NCBI RefSeq assembly: GCF_029955155.1
Contig: NZ_JAPNOZ010000005.1
Coordinates: forward strand, 1-64,000
Direction: 5' to 3'
DNA: 64,000 bases
Source: Psychrobacillus sp. NEAU-3TGS
GTDB lineage: Bacteria > Bacillota > Bacilli > Bacillales_A > Planococcaceae
A program made the position numbers and the translations under genes. Positions 32,418-45,000 of the stretch are shown piece by piece. Each line of letters opens with the position of its first letter. Positions within the stretch are counted from its first letter, which is position 1. The notes below the pieces were generated by a model that was not told where the DNA came from, did not search any database, and saw only the letters and a list, made by a program, of their open reading frames with translations.

Positions 32418-33107
32418 TTACCCCTCTTTCGTAATTGCCATGTAGCCTAATCCTTTTTTCGTTAGAATAACTTCTTTTAAATCAATTTCCTCTAGTTTTA
32501 ACCGCAATCTATTCACATTAACAGATAACGTATTGTCGTTTACAAATCGTTCATCATCCCAGAGCTGCCGCATTAACTCATCACGCGAAACGATTGTGTC
32601 CACAGATTTTAGTAGGATACGTAATATAAAAAGTTCATTTTTCGTGAGCTCGATAGATCTATCCTGCTTCTTCACTTCACTTTTTGCAAAGTCAATGATT
32701 GCACCATTCCAATTACTAACTTCTAATTTTTCTTCCTGGTAATCATATGTTCTCCGTAGTAATGCTTGTACTTTCGCAAGCAGTACATCCATATTAAATG
32801 GCTTTTGTACAAAGTCATCTGCCCCCATTTGCATCGCCATAATCATATCCATCGGATGATCTCGGGAGGATAAAAAAATTATCGGAACTTTAGAGATATG
32901 ACGAATTTCTCTACACCAATGAAAGCCATCATAGGACGGCAATTGTATATCAATAATAACTAATTGTGGCTTTTGTTCAATAAAATCTGACATTACTTTT
33001 TGAAAGTCATCTGGACGAATTACATCAAATGACCACTGGATAAATCGTTCTTTAATCATTTCATATATTAGTTGATCGTCTTCAATCAATAAGATTTGTG
33101 CATTCAT
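32418..33107 (-). CDS. BceR-like OmpR-family response regulator
   Basis: 229 residues. The receiver domain (1-120) has the acidic pair ED at 9-10, the phosphorylation site D53 in VIIDIQLPSYDG, S80 and K102 in FVQKPF. A winged-helix DNA-binding domain (about 130-225) follows, with TKNELFILRILLKS and NVNRLRLKLEE. It is expected to activate the adjacent ABC genes. First gene of the kinase-regulator pair. Confidence 0.9.
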   Translation of the reverse strand: MNAQILLIEDDQLIYEMIKERFIQWSFDVIRPDDFQKVMSDFIEQKPQLVIIDIQLPSYDGFHWCREIRHISKVPIIFLSSRDHPMDMIMAMQMGADDFVQKPFNMDVLLAKVQALLRRTYDYQEEKLEVSNWNGAIIDFAKSEVKKQDRSIELTKNELFILRILLKSVDTIVSRDELMRQLWDDERFVNDNTLSVNVNRLRLKLEEIDLKEVILTKKGLGYMAITKEG

Positions 33108-33482
33108 TAGACTCCACCTCTTACAATCAGTTTACACTATTTTTATTTATAAAAAAGTTTTGTTCATAATATGGGGATAATGTATCTTAATAAGTCTTGA
33201 TAAAGTAACAGCTGAGAATTAGTACGTCGGTGATTCGCTTATCGCGGGCATTTCACCTTCACACACTAAATCCCATAAATTATGTAGTTTCATAATAAAT
33301 ATACCCAATAAATGGCTATGGGCAACCAAGTAACTAGGAAAAGAAACTAAATTACTATTTAAGGTAACTAGTTTACAAGCGAGAACAACTAATTCTTCAA
33401 TTATATCTCCATATCACGTTCCATCATCTGTTTATATAACGTAAAAATTTATCCACACAATGGAGAATTTAAAACTTCTAGA
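33108..33482. other. Gap between the Bce-like module and tuf
   Basis: About 375 bases without a credible gene. The regulator gene's promoter should lie in the first 80 bases; a TAAACT hexamer is present but its -35 partner is poor. At 33330-33400 the sequence repeats AACTA-containing motifs (GTAACTAGG, GAAACTAA, GTAACTAGT, CAACTAATTC). Confidence 0.45.
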
Positions 33483-33520
33483 ACAAAAAAAATCCATCTC
33501 GTCGTCACGAGATGGATTTA
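33483..33520 (-). terminator. Terminator after tuf
   Basis: Perfect 12-bp arms AATCCATCTCGT and ACGAGATGGATT, 4-base loop, eight T after it on the minus strand. Confidence 0.94.
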
Positions 33521-33537
33521 AACATTTAAATTATCAA

Positions 33538-34725
33538 TTACTTAGTGATAGAAGCAACTACACCAGCGCCTACAGTACGTCCACCCTCACGGATAGAGAA
33601 TTTAGTACCTTCTTCTAGAGCGATAGGAGAGATTAGAGAAACAGTCATTTCGATGTTGTCTCCAGGCATAACCATTTCTACGCCTTCTGGTAAGTTACAA
33701 ACGCCAGTTACGTCAGTTGTACGGAAGTAGAACTGTGGGCGGTAGTTTGAGAAGAATGGAGTATGACGTCCACCCTCTTCTTTTGAAAGAACATAAACTT
33801 CAGCTTTGAAGTCAGTGTGTGGAGTGATTGAGCCTGGTTTAGCTAATACTTGTCCACGTTGGATTTCTTCACGAGCAACCCCACGAAGAAGAGCACCGAT
33901 GTTGTCTCCAGCTTCTGCATAGTCAAGAAGTTTACGGAACATTTCAACACCTGTTACAGTAGTTGATTTAGCATCTTCAACGATACCGATAATGTCTACT
34001 ACGTCACCAACTTTAACTTGACCACGTTCAACACGTCCAGTTGCAACTGTACCACGACCAGTGATAGAGAATACATCCTCGATTGGCATCATGAATGGTT
34101 TGTCAGTTTGACGTTCTGGAGTTGGGATATAGCTATCAACAGCGTCCATTAACTCAACGATTTTTTCTTCCCATTCTGCTTCGCCTTCAAGAGCTTTAAG
34201 AGCAGAACCTTTAATTACTGGAATATCATCACCTGGGAATTCGTATTCAGAAAGTAGGTCACGAATTTCCATTTCAACTAATTCTAATAATTCTTCATCG
34301 TCAACCATATCACATTTGTTCATGAATACAACTAGGTAAGGAACACCTACTTGACGTGAAAGAAGGATATGCTCACGAGTTTGTGGCATTGGGCCATCAG
34401 CAGCTGATACTACTAAGATACCGCCGTCCATTTGAGCTGCACCTGTGATCATGTTTTTAACATAGTCAGCATGTCCTGGGCAGTCTACGTGTGCATAGTG
34501 ACGAGTTTCAGTTTCATACTCAACGTGTGAAGTATTGATTGTGATTCCACGCTCTTTTTCTTCTGGTGCGTTGTCGATGTCAGCGTATGATTTAGCTGTA
34601 CCACCCATTTTTTTAGAAAGAACTGTTGCGATAGCAGCAGTTAAAGTCGTTTTACCATGGTCAACGTGTCCGATTGTACCAATATTAGCATGCGTTTTTG
34701 AACGGTCAAATTTTTCTTTAGCCAT
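33538..34725 (-). CDS. tuf: Translation elongation factor Tu
   Basis: 395 residues. Delivers aminoacyl-tRNA to the ribosome. GTPase motifs [17 protein letters not shown] and NKCDMVDD are intact. Domains 2 and 3 follow from about residue 205. It has its own promoter directly after fusA and its own terminator. Confidence 0.98.
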   Translation of the reverse strand: MAKEKFDRSKTHANIGTIGHVDHGKTTLTAAIATVLSKKMGGTAKSYADIDNAPEEKERGITINTSHVEYETETRHYAHVDCPGHADYVKNMITGAAQMDGGILVVSAADGPMPQTREHILLSRQVGVPYLVVFMNKCDMVDDEELLELVEMEIRDLLSEYEFPGDDIPVIKGSALKALEGEAEWEEKIVELMDAVDSYIPTPERQTDKPFMMPIEDVFSITGRGTVATGRVERGQVKVGDVVDIIGIVEDAKSTTVTGVEMFRKLLDYAEAGDNIGALLRGVAREEIQRGQVLAKPGSITPHTDFKAEVYVLSKEEGGRHTPFFSNYRPQFYFRTTDVTGVCNLPEGVEMVMPGDNIEMTVSLISPIALEEGTKFSIREGGRTVGAGVVASITK

Positions 34726-34813
34726 TAGAGAGATCCTCCTCAGTAATTGTATGATTTTTTATGATAAAAGGTAGAGGGCGTACGTCCCCCTAACTTTTAT
34801 ACTCTATAAACTA

Positions 34814-34842
34814 GTTATACTTTAATTTTGGTGAAATATCAA
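34814..34842 (-). promoter_or_regulatory. Promoter of tuf
   Basis: Minus strand TTGATA and TATAAC with a 17-base spacer, starting directly after the fusA stop. The leader contains a G/C-rich hairpin (AGGGGG/GCCCTCT at about 34773-34791). Confidence 0.75.
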
Positions 34843-36921
34843 TTATTCACCTTTATGTTTTTTAATAATTTCTTCGGAAATTGATTTTGGAACATCTTCA
34901 TAGTGATCGAACACCATTGAGAATACTCCACGTCCTTGCGTGTTAGAACGTAAAGACGTTGCATATCCGAACATTTCAGCAAGTGGAACCATTGCACGTA
35001 CTACTTGTGCGTTACCACGAGCATCCATACCTTCAACGCGACCACGACGAGACGTGATATCACCCATGATGTCTCCTAAATATTCTTCAGGAATAACAAC
35101 TTCTACCTTCATGATTGGCTCAAGAAGTGCTGGGTTAACTTTAGATACAGCATTTTTCAATGCCATAGATGCAGCAATTTTAAATGCCATTTCATTCGAG
35201 TCAACATCATGGTAAGATCCGTCGAATAATCTAGCTTTAATATCGATTAGTGGGAAACCTGCAATTACCCCATTGTCAAGTGCGTCACGAAGACCCGCTT
35301 CAACAGCTGGAATATATTCACGTGGTACTACCCCACCTACGATTGCGTTTTCAAACTCAAAACCTTTTCCTTCTTCGTTTGGAGAGAATTCAATCCAAAC
35401 GTGTCCGAATTGACCACGTCCACCAGATTGGCGTACGAATTTACCTTCAACTTCAGCTGAAGAGCGGAAAGTTTCACGATAAGATACTTGTGGAGCACCT
35501 ACGTTAGCTTCTACTTTAAATTCACGACGCATACGGTCAACTAAGATATCAAGGTGAAGTTCACCCATACCAGCGATGATTACTTGTCCAGTTTCTTGGT
35601 CAGTATGCACGCGGAATGTTGGATCTTCTTCAGAAAGTTTTTGTAAAGCTTGACCCATTTTATCTTGGTCTGCTTTTGTTTTTGGTTCAACTGATAGTGA
35701 GATAACAGGCTCTGGGAATTCCATAGATTCTAGAATTACTAAAGCTTTTTCATCACATAGTGTATCACCAGTAGTTGTATCTTTTAACCCTACAGCCGCT
35801 GCGATATCTCCAGAGTGCACTTCTGAGATCTCTTCACGAGAGTTAGCATGCATTTGTAGGATACGTCCTACACGCTCACGCTTACCTTTTGTAGAGTTTT
35901 GTACATACGAACCTGATTGTAATGTACCAGAATATACGCGGAAGAATGTTAACTTACCAACATAAGGGTCTGTCATTACTTTGAACGCTAATGCAGAGAA
36001 TGGTTCTGAATCGTCTGAGTGACGTTCTACTTCTTCATCTGTATCAGGATCAATTCCTTTCATAGCAGGAATATCTAGTGGTGATGGAAGGTATGCTACA
36101 ACTGCGTCAAGAACTTTTTGAACACCTTTGTTTTTAAATGCAGTACCACATACTACTGGATAGAATTCTACGTTTAAAGTACCTTTACGGATACCAGCAA
36201 CTAGTTCTTCGTTCGTAATTTCTTCTCCACCAAGATATTTTTCCATTAACTCTTCGTCAAGTTCAGCTACCGCTTCAACTAGTTTTTCACGGTATTCTTC
36301 AGCTTGCGCTTTGTATTCTTCTGGAATTTCTACTTCTTGAATGTCTGTTCCTAAGTCGTTACCGTACATAGTAGCTTTCATCGTTACTAGGTCGATAATT
36401 CCAGAGAACTGATCTTCAGAACCGATTGGTAACTGAATTGGATGAGCGTTAGCTTGTAAACGGTCATGAAGTGTTCCTACAGAATATAGGAAATCCGCGC
36501 CCGTTTTATCCATTTTGTTAACGAAAACAATACGTGGTACACCGTAAGTTGTAGCTTGGCGCCATACTGTTTCAGTTTGTGGTTCAACACCAGATTGAGC
36601 ATCTAGTACTGTAACCGCACCATCAAGTACACGAAGTGAACGTTCAACTTCAACAGTGAAGTCTACGTGTCCAGGTGTATCAATGATATTTACACGGTGG
36701 TTATCCCAAGAAGCTGTTGTAGCAGCAGAAGTGATAGTAATACCACGTTCTTGCTCTTGCTCCATCCAGTCCATTTGAGAGGCACCTTCATGAGTTTCCC
36801 CAATCTTGTGGATTTTACCAGTGTAATAAAGAATACGCTCCGTAGTAGTCGTTTTACCAGCATCAATGTGAGCCATGATCCCGATATTACGTGTTTTTTC
36901 TAAGGAGAACTCTCTAGCCAT
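34843..36921 (-). CDS. fusA: Translation elongation factor G
   Basis: 692 residues. Drives translocation and, with RRF, ribosome recycling. GTPase motifs [22 protein letters not shown] and NKMDKTGAD are present, followed by domains II-V. No fusidic-acid-resistance call can be made from sequence alone. Confidence 0.98.
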   Translation of the reverse strand: MAREFSLEKTRNIGIMAHIDAGKTTTTERILYYTGKIHKIGETHEGASQMDWMEQEQERGITITSAATTASWDNHRVNIIDTPGHVDFTVEVERSLRVLDGAVTVLDAQSGVEPQTETVWRQATTYGVPRIVFVNKMDKTGADFLYSVGTLHDRLQANAHPIQLPIGSEDQFSGIIDLVTMKATMYGNDLGTDIQEVEIPEEYKAQAEEYREKLVEAVAELDEELMEKYLGGEEITNEELVAGIRKGTLNVEFYPVVCGTAFKNKGVQKVLDAVVAYLPSPLDIPAMKGIDPDTDEEVERHSDDSEPFSALAFKVMTDPYVGKLTFFRVYSGTLQSGSYVQNSTKGKRERVGRILQMHANSREEISEVHSGDIAAAVGLKDTTTGDTLCDEKALVILESMEFPEPVISLSVEPKTKADQDKMGQALQKLSEEDPTFRVHTDQETGQVIIAGMGELHLDILVDRMRREFKVEANVGAPQVSYRETFRSSAEVEGKFVRQSGGRGQFGHVWIEFSPNEEGKGFEFENAIVGGVVPREYIPAVEAGLRDALDNGVIAGFPLIDIKARLFDGSYHDVDSNEMAFKIAASMALKNAVSKVNPALLEPIMKVEVVIPEEYLGDIMGDITSRRGRVEGMDARGNAQVVRAMVPLAEMFGYATSLRSNTQGRGVFSMVFDHYEDVPKSISEEIIKKHKGE

Positions 36922-36971
36922 ATTGTATTTCTCCTTCCAATTTCAGATTAGGTATCATTTTAAAGTAAATC

Positions 36972-37442
36972 TTACCAACGATAGTGTGCGAATGCTTTGT
37001 TAGCTTCCGCCATTTTGTGCATATCTTCACGTTTTTTAACTGAAGCACCAGTGTTGTTAGATGCATCAAGAATTTCGTTAGCTAAACGTTCTTCCATTGT
37101 TTTTTCTCCACGAAGACGTGAATAGTTTACTAAATAGCGAAGACCTAAAGTTGAACGGCGATCAGGACGTACTTCAACCGGTACTTGGTAGTTTGCACCA
37201 CCAACACGACGAGCACGAACTTCTAAAACTGGCATTACATTGTTTAATGCAGCTTCAAATACTTCTAATGCATCTTTACCAGAACGTTCTTTTACAAGAT
37301 CAAACGCTCCGTATAGGATTTTTTGAGAAGTACCTCTTTTACCATCAACCATCATTTTATTGATTAAACGAGTTACTAGTTTCGAATTATAAATTGGATC
37401 TGGTAACACGTCACGTTTGGAAACAGGACCTTTACGAGGCAT
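36972..37442 (-). CDS. rpsG: 30S ribosomal protein S7
   Basis: 156 residues. Nucleates assembly of the small-subunit head. It begins [20 protein letters not shown] and has [17 protein letters not shown]. Part of the rplGB-rpsL-rpsG-fusA operon. Confidence 0.98.
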   Translation of the reverse strand: MPRKGPVSKRDVLPDPIYNSKLVTRLINKMMVDGKRGTSQKILYGAFDLVKERSGKDALEVFEAALNNVMPVLEVRARRVGGANYQVPVEVRPDRRSTLGLRYLVNYSRLRGEKTMEERLANEILDASNNTGASVKKREDMHKMAEANKAFAHYRW

Positions 37443-37483
37443 GTGTTTTCCTCCTTTCGACGAATGTCTAATTATAGATTAAA

Positions 37484-37903
37484 TTATTTCTTTTCTTTCG
37501 GGCGTTTTGCACCGTAAAGTGAACGGCTTTGCATACGACCATTAACTGCTGCTGTGTCAAGAGCACCACGTACGATATGATAACGTACCCCTGGTAAATC
37601 TTTTACACGTCCTCCGCGAAGAAGAACAACACTGTGTTCTTGAAGGTTGTGACCTTCACCCGGGATATACGCGTTTACCTCTAACGTATTTGTTAAACGT
37701 ACACGTGCATATTTACGAAGTGCAGAGTTTGGTTTTTTCGGCGTCATAGTACCAACACGAGTACAAACTCCACGCTTTTGAGGTGAGTTCAGATTCGTAG
37801 CTGATTTTTTAAAGCTGTTATAGCCTTTTCCTAACGCTGGTGATTTAGATTTCGTGCTTTTGGATTGACGAGGCTTACGGACCAATTGGTTAACTGTAGG
37901 CAT
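37484..37903 (-). CDS. rpsL: 30S ribosomal protein S12
   Basis: 139 residues. Decoding-centre protein. The [10 protein letters not shown] region (lysines 56-57) and GRVKDLPG (K101) have the streptomycin-sensitive sequence. The 98 bases before it hold a small hairpin (ACCAC/GTGGT). Confidence 0.98.
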   Translation of the reverse strand: MPTVNQLVRKPRQSKSTKSKSPALGKGYNSFKKSATNLNSPQKRGVCTRVGTMTPKKPNSALRKYARVRLTNTLEVNAYIPGEGHNLQEHSVVLLRGGRVKDLPGVRYHIVRGALDTAAVNGRMQSRSLYGAKRPKEKK

Positions 37904-38001
37904 CGATTATTCCTCCCTTCATTTCATCTTGTTAATACCACACATCCAGGTGGTTCATTTTTTGGGTAAAAACAAAGCTTTTGTGATTTTCACAAAAACT
38001 G

Positions 38002-38250
38002 TTACACAGTAATAGCTACTACCGACGCGCTAACGCGCAGTCCACAAGCTTTACCAAGATCTACTTTAGACTCAACATAGTGAATTAGTACATTGTTTTC
38101 TTGTGCTGTTAACCGTACAAGTTCAATGATTTTTTCGTCTACATCAAGCGCAATATAAACTTCTTTGACAAACCTTTTTTTCATTGCTTTTACTGCTTGC
38201 TTTGTACCAATGATTGTTTTTTTCGCTTGCTTGACTTTTTCATAAGACAT
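38002..38250 (-). CDS. rplGB: L7Ae-family K-turn RNA-binding protein (YbxF)
   Basis: 82 residues from ATG 38250, eight bases after GGAGG. The L7Ae fold binds kink-turn RNA; the B. subtilis homologue YbxF binds K-turns and associates with ribosomes, but its exact job is unclear. Visible elements are GTKQAVKAMKKRFVKEVYIA and GLRVSASVVAI. The open frame continues upstream, but the promoter at 38298-38326 makes a longer product unlikely. First gene of the str operon here. Confidence 0.9.
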   Translation of the reverse strand: MSYEKVKQAKKTIIGTKQAVKAMKKRFVKEVYIALDVDEKIIELVRLTAQENNVLIHYVESKVDLGKACGLRVSASVVAITV

Positions 38251-38297
38251 TTTCATATCCTCCAAAGCTACAAGTCCGATAACTATCAACCTTAAGT

Positions 38298-38326
38298 ATA
38301 TTATCATTCCTTGAAAAAAGTGTCAA
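38298..38326 (-). promoter_or_regulatory. Promoter of the rplGB-rpsL-rpsG-fusA operon
   Basis: Minus strand TTGACA and TAATAT separated by 17 bases, between the rpoC terminator and rplGB. Confidence 0.88.
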
Positions 38327-38337
38327 CACTTATCATT

Positions 38338-38374
38338 AAAATTATTAGGGAGAATTAGTTCTCCCTAATAATAA
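38338..38374 (-). terminator. Terminator after rpoC
   Basis: Perfect 14-bp arms ATTATTAGGGAGAA and TTCTCCCTAATAAT with a 4-base loop, six bases after the stop codon. The T run on the minus strand is short (TTTTAATG), so read-through into rplGB is possible. Confidence 0.85.
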
Positions 38375-38379
38375 TTTCC

Positions 38380-41300
38380 TTACTCAGCCTTTACTGCTTC
38401 TTTTTCCGCATCTGCCTCATTAGGAGAGATTTCAATTTGACGGTAACGTTGCATTCCCGTACCAGCTGGAACTAATTTACCGATAATAACATTCTCTTTC
38501 AATCCTAACAATTCATCACGTTTTCCTTTGATCGCCGCATCTGTTAGGACACGAGTCGTTTCTTGGAAGGATGCAGCAGATAAGAACGATTCAGTTTCAA
38601 GAGAAGCTTTTGTAATACCAAGGATAACTGGGCGACAAGTTGCTGGTATTTTGCCTTGTAGAACAGCATCTTTGTTTGCTTCAGCAAATTGATGGATATC
38701 AAGCAGTGAACCAGGAAGTAGGTCTGTTTCACCTGCTTCAATAATTCTTACTTTACGAAGCATTTGGCGTACCATTACTTCGATGTGCTTATCCCCAATT
38801 TCTACCCCTTGCATACGATAAACTTTTTGTACTTCTTTTAGTAAGTACTCTTGAACTGTTGAAACGTCTTTTACTTTTAACAATTCTTTAGGATCTACAG
38901 AACCCTCTGTTAATACTTGCCCACGGTTAACAACATCGTTTAATTGAACTTTTAAACGCGCATTATATGGTGCTAAGTATTTACGTGTTTCTACAGTACC
39001 TTGAATAGTAATTTCTTTTTGGCCTTCTCTTATTTCATCAATTTCCGTAACAATACCCGTAATTTCTGTAATAACAGCTTGCCCTTTTGGATTTCTCGCT
39101 TCGAAAATCTCTTGGATACGTGGAAGACCTTGTGTAATATCGTCTCCCGCAACCCCACCTGTATGGAATGTACGCATCGTTAACTGAGTACCTGGTTCAC
39201 CGATTGATTGAGCGGCAATAATACCTACTGCTTCCCCAACTTCTACCGTATCTCCAGTCGCTAAGTTTAGACCGTAACATTTTTTACATACACCGTGTTT
39301 TGTATTACAAGTGAATGCAGAACGAATTGTCAATTCTTCAATTCCTGCTTCTTCGATCACGCGAGCGACGTCTTGTGTAATAAGTCCGTCTCTTTCTAAG
39401 ATGACTTCATTTGTAGTAGGATGGAAAATCGTTTTCTTCGTATGGCGACCAACAATACGTTCACCAAACTCTTCAATAACTTCTGTTCCTTCCATAAGCG
39501 AGCCAATCAGTAAACCGCGATCTGTTCCACAATCGTCTTCACGAACGATTACGTCTTGCGCAACATCTACTAGACGACGAGTTAAGTAACCTGAATCGGC
39601 TGTTTTCAGCGCTGTATCGGCAAGACCTTTACGAGCACCATGTGTAGAAATGAAGTACTCGAGTACCGTTAACCCTTCACGGAACGATGATTTGATCGGA
39701 AGTTCGATAATACGTCCTGCCGGGTTGGCCATCAGTCCACGCATACCTGCAAGTTGAGTAAAGTTAGATGCGTTACCACGGGCACCTGAGTCACTCATCA
39801 TGAAGATTGGGTTCATGTTATCAAGAGTTTTCATCAGCTTATCTTGAATTACTTCTTTCGCTTTACTCCAATGTCCGATTACGCTCGCATAACGCTCGTC
39901 TTCCGTGATTAATCCACGGCGGAATTGTTTCATAACTTTATCTACTTTACTTTGTGCCTCTTCTAGAATTTCACCTTTATCAGGAAGTACAACGATATCG
40001 GAAATACCAATTGTAATACCTGCTTTAGTAGAATATTTAAATCCAAGTGCTTTCATGCGGTCAAGCATTTTTGAAGTTTCCGTGATATGGAAGTTCTTAA
40101 ATACTTCTGCAATGATATTACCAAGGATTTTTTTCTTAAATGGCTGTACAAGATCTGTAGATTCAATATGTTTCTTCACATCAGTAGTTGTAGAAACAAA
40201 GTATTTTTCTGGAGTTTCAATTTGTAAGTTGAAATCCGTTGGTTCATTAATGTACGGGAACGTTTCTGGTAGTATTTCATTGAAAATTACTTTACCAACA
40301 GTTGTTAGTAACAACATCTTGTTTTGTTCTTCCGTAAATGTTTGGTTTTTTAAGGACGATGCTGCAATAGCGATACGAGTATGCAAATGTACATGCCCTG
40401 TATTATAAGCAATTAGCACTTCTTCTGGACCGAAGAATGTAGAACCTTCTCCTGTTGCTCCTTTACGCTCAAGTGTTAAGTAATAGTTTCCTAAAACCAT
40501 ATCTTGAGAAGGTGTAACAACTGGTTTTCCATCTTTCGGGTTTAGAATGTTTTGTGCTGCAAGCATTAATAGACGTGCCTCTGCTTGTGCCTCTGCTGAT
40601 AGAGGAACGTGAACGGCCATTTGGTCACCATCGAAGTCAGCGTTATAAGCTGTACATACTAATGGATGAAGACGAATTGCACGACCTTCTACTAATGTAG
40701 GTTCGAAAGCTTGAATACCTAAGCGGTGAAGAGTAGGTGCGCGGTTTAGTAAAACCGGATGCTCCTTAATAACATCTTCTAATACATCCCAAACCTCTGC
40801 ATGCATACGTTCAATTTTACGTTTTGCACTCTTAATGTTATGAGCTAACCCACGTTCAACTAGTTCTTTCATAACAAATGGTTTGAATAACTCAATAGCC
40901 ATTTCTTTTGGAAGACCACATTGATACATTTTCAAGTTTGGTCCTACTACGATAACCGAACGACCAGAGTAGTCTACACGTTTACCAAGTAAATTTTGAC
41001 GGAAACGACCTTGTTTCCCTTTCAGCATATGTGAAAGTGATTTTAATGGACGGTTACCTGGACCAGTAACAGGACGACCACGACGACCATTATCTATTAA
41101 AGCATCTACAGCTTCTTGTAACATACGTTTTTCATTTTGAACAATGATGCTTGGAGCACCAAGGTCTAATAATCGTTTTAAACGGTTGTTACGGTTAATA
41201 ACACGACGATACAAATCGTTTAAATCGGATGTAGCAAAACGTCCACCATCTAATTGAACCATTGGACGTAATTCTGGTGGAATTACCGGAAGTACATCTA

Positions 41301-41982
41301 AGATCATCCAATCTGGTTTGTTTCCTGAATTACGGAATGATTCTACTACTTCTAAACGTTTAATCGCACGTGTACGGCGTTGGCCTTGTGCTGTTTTTAA
41401 CTCTTCTTTTAAGCTTTCTGTTTCACTTTCTAAATCAATCTCTTGAAGTAGACGTTTAATTGCCTCTGCACCCATAGCAGCTTGGAATTTTGTTCCAAAC
41501 TTATCACGGTATGCACGGTATTCTTTTTCAGAAAGTAATTGTTTCTTTTCAAGTGGTGTATCTGCCGGCTCGATTACTACATAAGAAGCAAAATAAATTA
41601 CTTCTTCTAGTGATCTTGGAGACATATCTAAAAGTAAACCCATACGGCTTGGAATACCTTTGAAATACCAGATATGTGATACCGGTGCAGCTAATTCGAT
41701 GTGGCCCATACGTTCACGACGAACTTTCGCACGTGTAACTTCTACTCCACAACGATCACATACAACACCTTTATAACGAACTCGCTTGTATTTACCACAG
41801 TGACATTCCCAGTCTTTTGTCGGACCGAAAATACGCTCACAGAATAAACCATCTTTTTCAGGTTTTAAAGTACGATAGTTAATCGTTTCAGGTTTTTTTA
41901 CTTCTCCATAAGACCATGAACGGATTTTATCAGGTGAAGCTAAACCAATTTTCATATACTCAAAATTATTAACGTCTATCAA
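38380..41982 (-). CDS. rpoC: RNA polymerase subunit beta'
   Basis: 1200 residues, the Bacillales length. The N-terminal zinc ribbon has [20 protein letters not shown] at about 72-91. The catalytic magnesium motif [12 protein letters not shown] is near 447-458. A second zinc site uses cysteines in [17 protein letters not shown]. The trigger loop region follows. Co-transcribed with rpoB. Confidence 0.98.
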   Translation of the reverse strand: MIDVNNFEYMKIGLASPDKIRSWSYGEVKKPETINYRTLKPEKDGLFCERIFGPTKDWECHCGKYKRVRYKGVVCDRCGVEVTRAKVRRERMGHIELAAPVSHIWYFKGIPSRMGLLLDMSPRSLEEVIYFASYVVIEPADTPLEKKQLLSEKEYRAYRDKFGTKFQAAMGAEAIKRLLQEIDLESETESLKEELKTAQGQRRTRAIKRLEVVESFRNSGNKPDWMILDVLPVIPPELRPMVQLDGGRFATSDLNDLYRRVINRNNRLKRLLDLGAPSIIVQNEKRMLQEAVDALIDNGRRGRPVTGPGNRPLKSLSHMLKGKQGRFRQNLLGKRVDYSGRSVIVVGPNLKMYQCGLPKEMAIELFKPFVMKELVERGLAHNIKSAKRKIERMHAEVWDVLEDVIKEHPVLLNRAPTLHRLGIQAFEPTLVEGRAIRLHPLVCTAYNADFDGDQMAVHVPLSAEAQAEARLLMLAAQNILNPKDGKPVVTPSQDMVLGNYYLTLERKGATGEGSTFFGPEEVLIAYNTGHVHLHTRIAIAASSLKNQTFTEEQNKMLLLTTVGKVIFNEILPETFPYINEPTDFNLQIETPEKYFVSTTTDVKKHIESTDLVQPFKKKILGNIIAEVFKNFHITETSKMLDRMKALGFKYSTKAGITIGISDIVVLPDKGEILEEAQSKVDKVMKQFRRGLITEDERYASVIGHWSKAKEVIQDKLMKTLDNMNPIFMMSDSGARGNASNFTQLAGMRGLMANPAGRIIELPIKSSFREGLTVLEYFISTHGARKGLADTALKTADSGYLTRRLVDVAQDVIVREDDCGTDRGLLIGSLMEGTEVIEEFGERIVGRHTKKTIFHPTTNEVILERDGLITQDVARVIEEAGIEELTIRSAFTCNTKHGVCKKCYGLNLATGDTVEVGEAVGIIAAQSIGEPGTQLTMRTFHTGGVAGDDITQGLPRIQEIFEARNPKGQAVITEITGIVTEIDEIREGQKEITIQGTVETRKYLAPYNARLKVQLNDVVNRGQVLTEGSVDPKELLKVKDVSTVQEYLLKEVQKVYRMQGVEIGDKHIEVMVRQMLRKVRIIEAGETDLLPGSLLDIHQFAEANKDAVLQGKIPATCRPVILGITKASLETESFLSAASFQETTRVLTDAAIKGKRDELLGLKENVIIGKLVPAGTGMQRYRQIEISPNEADAEKEAVKAE

Positions 41983-42063
41983 GGAGCCTACCTCCCTTTA
42001 GTCTTGTGTCTTTTAAAAAGACTTTCCAAGTAGCTCTGCATTATGCAATTTTATACGGAAATA

Positions 42064-42084
42064 CGGACAGGTATCACCTGTCCG
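42064..42084. other. Perfect hairpin between rpoB and rpoC
   Basis: CGGACAGGT and ACCTGTCCG arms with a 3-base loop. On the minus (coding) strand no T run follows; on the plus strand it is followed by ATTTTTATTTTTATT. It may be a processing or stability element between the two cistrons, or a stop for antisense transcripts. Confidence 0.75.
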
Positions 42085-42094
42085 ATTTTTATTT

Positions 42095-45000
42095 TTATTC
42101 CCCGATTTCAACTGGTTCCTCTTCGCTTGCTTGTGGCAAAATTCCAAGTGCATCAGCTGCTGGGATATCATCATCTTCATCTAAATCACGAAGTTCAATT
42201 TCTTCTTCGTCAATCGTTAACATTTTAACGTCCATACCTAAACTTTGTAATTCCTTAATCAATACTTTGAATGATTCTGGAACGCCAGGTTCTGGTACGC
42301 TTTCTCCTTTAACAATTGCTTCGTACGTTTTAACACGTCCTACAACGTCATCGGATTTCACAGTTAAAATTTCTTGCAATGTATAAGCTGCACCATATGC
42401 TTCTAGTGCCCATACTTCCATCTCACCGAAACGTTGTCCACCAAATTGCGCTTTCCCTCCAAGAGGTTGTTGCGTAACAAGTGAATATGGTCCAGTAGAA
42501 CGAGCATGTAACTTATCATCTACCATGTGGGCAAGTTTAATCATATACATAATTCCGACAGAAACGCGATTATCAAATGGTTCGCCTGAACGTCCGTCGT
42601 ATAATGTTGTTTTACCATCTCGGTTTAGACCTGCTTCTTCCATTGTCGTCCACACGTCTTCCTCGTTGGCACCATCAAATACTGGTGAAGCCATATGAAC
42701 TCCAAGTAGTCTAGAAGCCATACCTAAGTGTAGCTCTAATACTTGCCCGATGTTCATACGAGAAGGTACACCAAGTGGGTTTAACATGATGTCAACTGGT
42801 GTTCCATCTGGAAGGAACGGCATATCTTCTTCCGGAAGGATACGCGAGATAACCCCTTTGTTACCATGACGTCCGGCCATTTTATCCCCAACGGAGATTT
42901 TACGTTTTTGAACGATATAAGCACGAACTAATTGGTTAACACCTGGAGACAACTCATCGCCATCTTCACGATTGAAGACTTTTACATCTAATACAATCCC
43001 GCCAGCACCATGAGGTACACGTAGAGATGTATCACGAACTTCACGTGCTTTTTCACCAAAAATAGCATGTAGTAGACGTTCTTCGGCAGTCAGTTCTGTA
43101 ACTCCCTTAGGTGTTACTTTACCAACTAAAATATCCCCATCACGTACTTCTGCACCAACACGGATAATTCCACGGTCATCTAAGTTGCGAAGTGCATCTT
43201 CTCCGACGTTTGGAATATCTCTTGTGATTTCTTCTGGTCCAAGCTTCGTGTCTCGTGATTCTGACTCATATTCTTCAATATGCACAGAAGTATATACATC
43301 ATCTTTCACAAGGCGTTCGCTCATAATAACAGCATCCTCGTAGTTGTATCCATCCCATGTCATGAAGGCTACTAGCACGTTACGTCCTAGAGCAAGCTCT
43401 CCTTGTTCCATAGAAGGACCGTCTGCAAGAATATCAAGTGGTTTTACTCGATCTCCCACTTTAACAATTGGACGTTGATTGATAGATGTCCCGTGGTTAG
43501 ATCGTTCAAATTTATGGACTTTATACGAAGTTAAATCACCTTTAACTTCTTTTCCATCTACTTCTTCAATGCGACGAACACGAATTTCTTTCGCTTCAAC
43601 ATGCTCTACGATTCCGTGATACTTCGCAATTACAGCAGCTCCAGAATCACGTGCATTCACATGTTCCATACCAGTTCCAACAAAAGGAGCTTCTGGATTT
43701 AACAATGGAACAGCTTGACGTTGCATGTTCGCTCCCATTAGTGCACGGTTCGAGTCATCGTTTTCTAAGAATGGGATACATGCTGTCGCTGCAGAAACAA
43801 CTTGTTTTGGAGAAACGTCCATGTAATCCACTTGTTCTCTTCTGAATACCGTGTTATCCCCTCGGAAACGCCCAACTACTTCTTCGTTTAAGAACGCACC
43901 TTCATCTGATAATAAAGAGTTCGCTTGTGCTACTACGTAGTTATCCTCTTCATCAGCAGTTAAGTAATCAATGCGCATCGTTACTAAGCCAGTCTCTGGG
44001 TCAACTCTGCGATATGGTGTTTCGATAAAACCAAATTTATTCACTTTTGCAAAGCTTGAAAGTGAGTTAATAAGCCCGATGTTCGGACCCTCTGGTGTTT
44101 CGATCGGACACATACGACCATAGTGAGAATAGTGAACGTCACGTACTTCGAAACCAGCACGCTCACGCGTTAAACCACCTGGTCCAAGCGCTGACAGACG
44201 ACGTTTGTGCGTAAGTTCGGCAAGTGGGTTTGTTTGGTCCATGAATTGAGATAATTGCGAGCTACCAAAGAATTCTTTAATAGATGCAATAACTGGTCGA
44301 ATATTAATAAGTTGTTGAGGCACAATGGACTGTGTGTCGTTAATAGACATACGTTCACGTACCACACGTTCCATACGAGAAAGACCAATACGGAATTGGT
44401 TTTGTAACAATTCTCCTACTGAACGTAAACGACGGTTACCAAGATGATCAATATCATCTGTGTTTCCAACATTGAATAATAGATTAAAGAAATAACCAAT
44501 AGAAGAAACGATATCAGCTGGCGTAATATTTTTTACTTCATTTTCTACATACGCATTACTAATAACATTAATTTCTTTTTGTTCTTCATCGTTTGGAGCA
44601 AATATTTTAATCGATTGGATTGTAATGTCGTCTTCTAAAACACCACCAACTTGCGATAATGTTTTGAAGCCAATTCCATTTTCTAAATGAGGAATTAGTT
44701 TATCTAGCACACGACGATCAATAAGTGTACCCGCTTCTACTAATATCTCACCCGTTTCCGGATCCACTAACGTTTCTGCTACCGTTTGATTGAACAAACG
44801 ATTTTTTATATGCAGTTTTTTATTCATTTTGTAACGACCAACATTTGCAAGATCATAGCGTTTTGGGTCAAAGAAGCGAGAATATAACAAGCTCTTTGCA
44901 CTTTCCACTGTTGGTGGTTCACCAGGACGTAAACGCTCATAAATTTCAAGCAACGCTTTTTCAGACGTTTCTGTGTTATCTTTTTCAAGCGTATTACGTA

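Noticed and set aside
39905-40408. 167-codon plus-strand open frame inside rpoC
   Set aside because: It is antisense to a highly conserved gene, has no ribosome site and no recognisable domain; the opposite frame is RpoC throughout.
42006-42386. 126-codon plus-strand frame over the rpoB end
   Set aside because: Low-complexity Ser-rich translation that is the mirror of the acidic RpoB tail.
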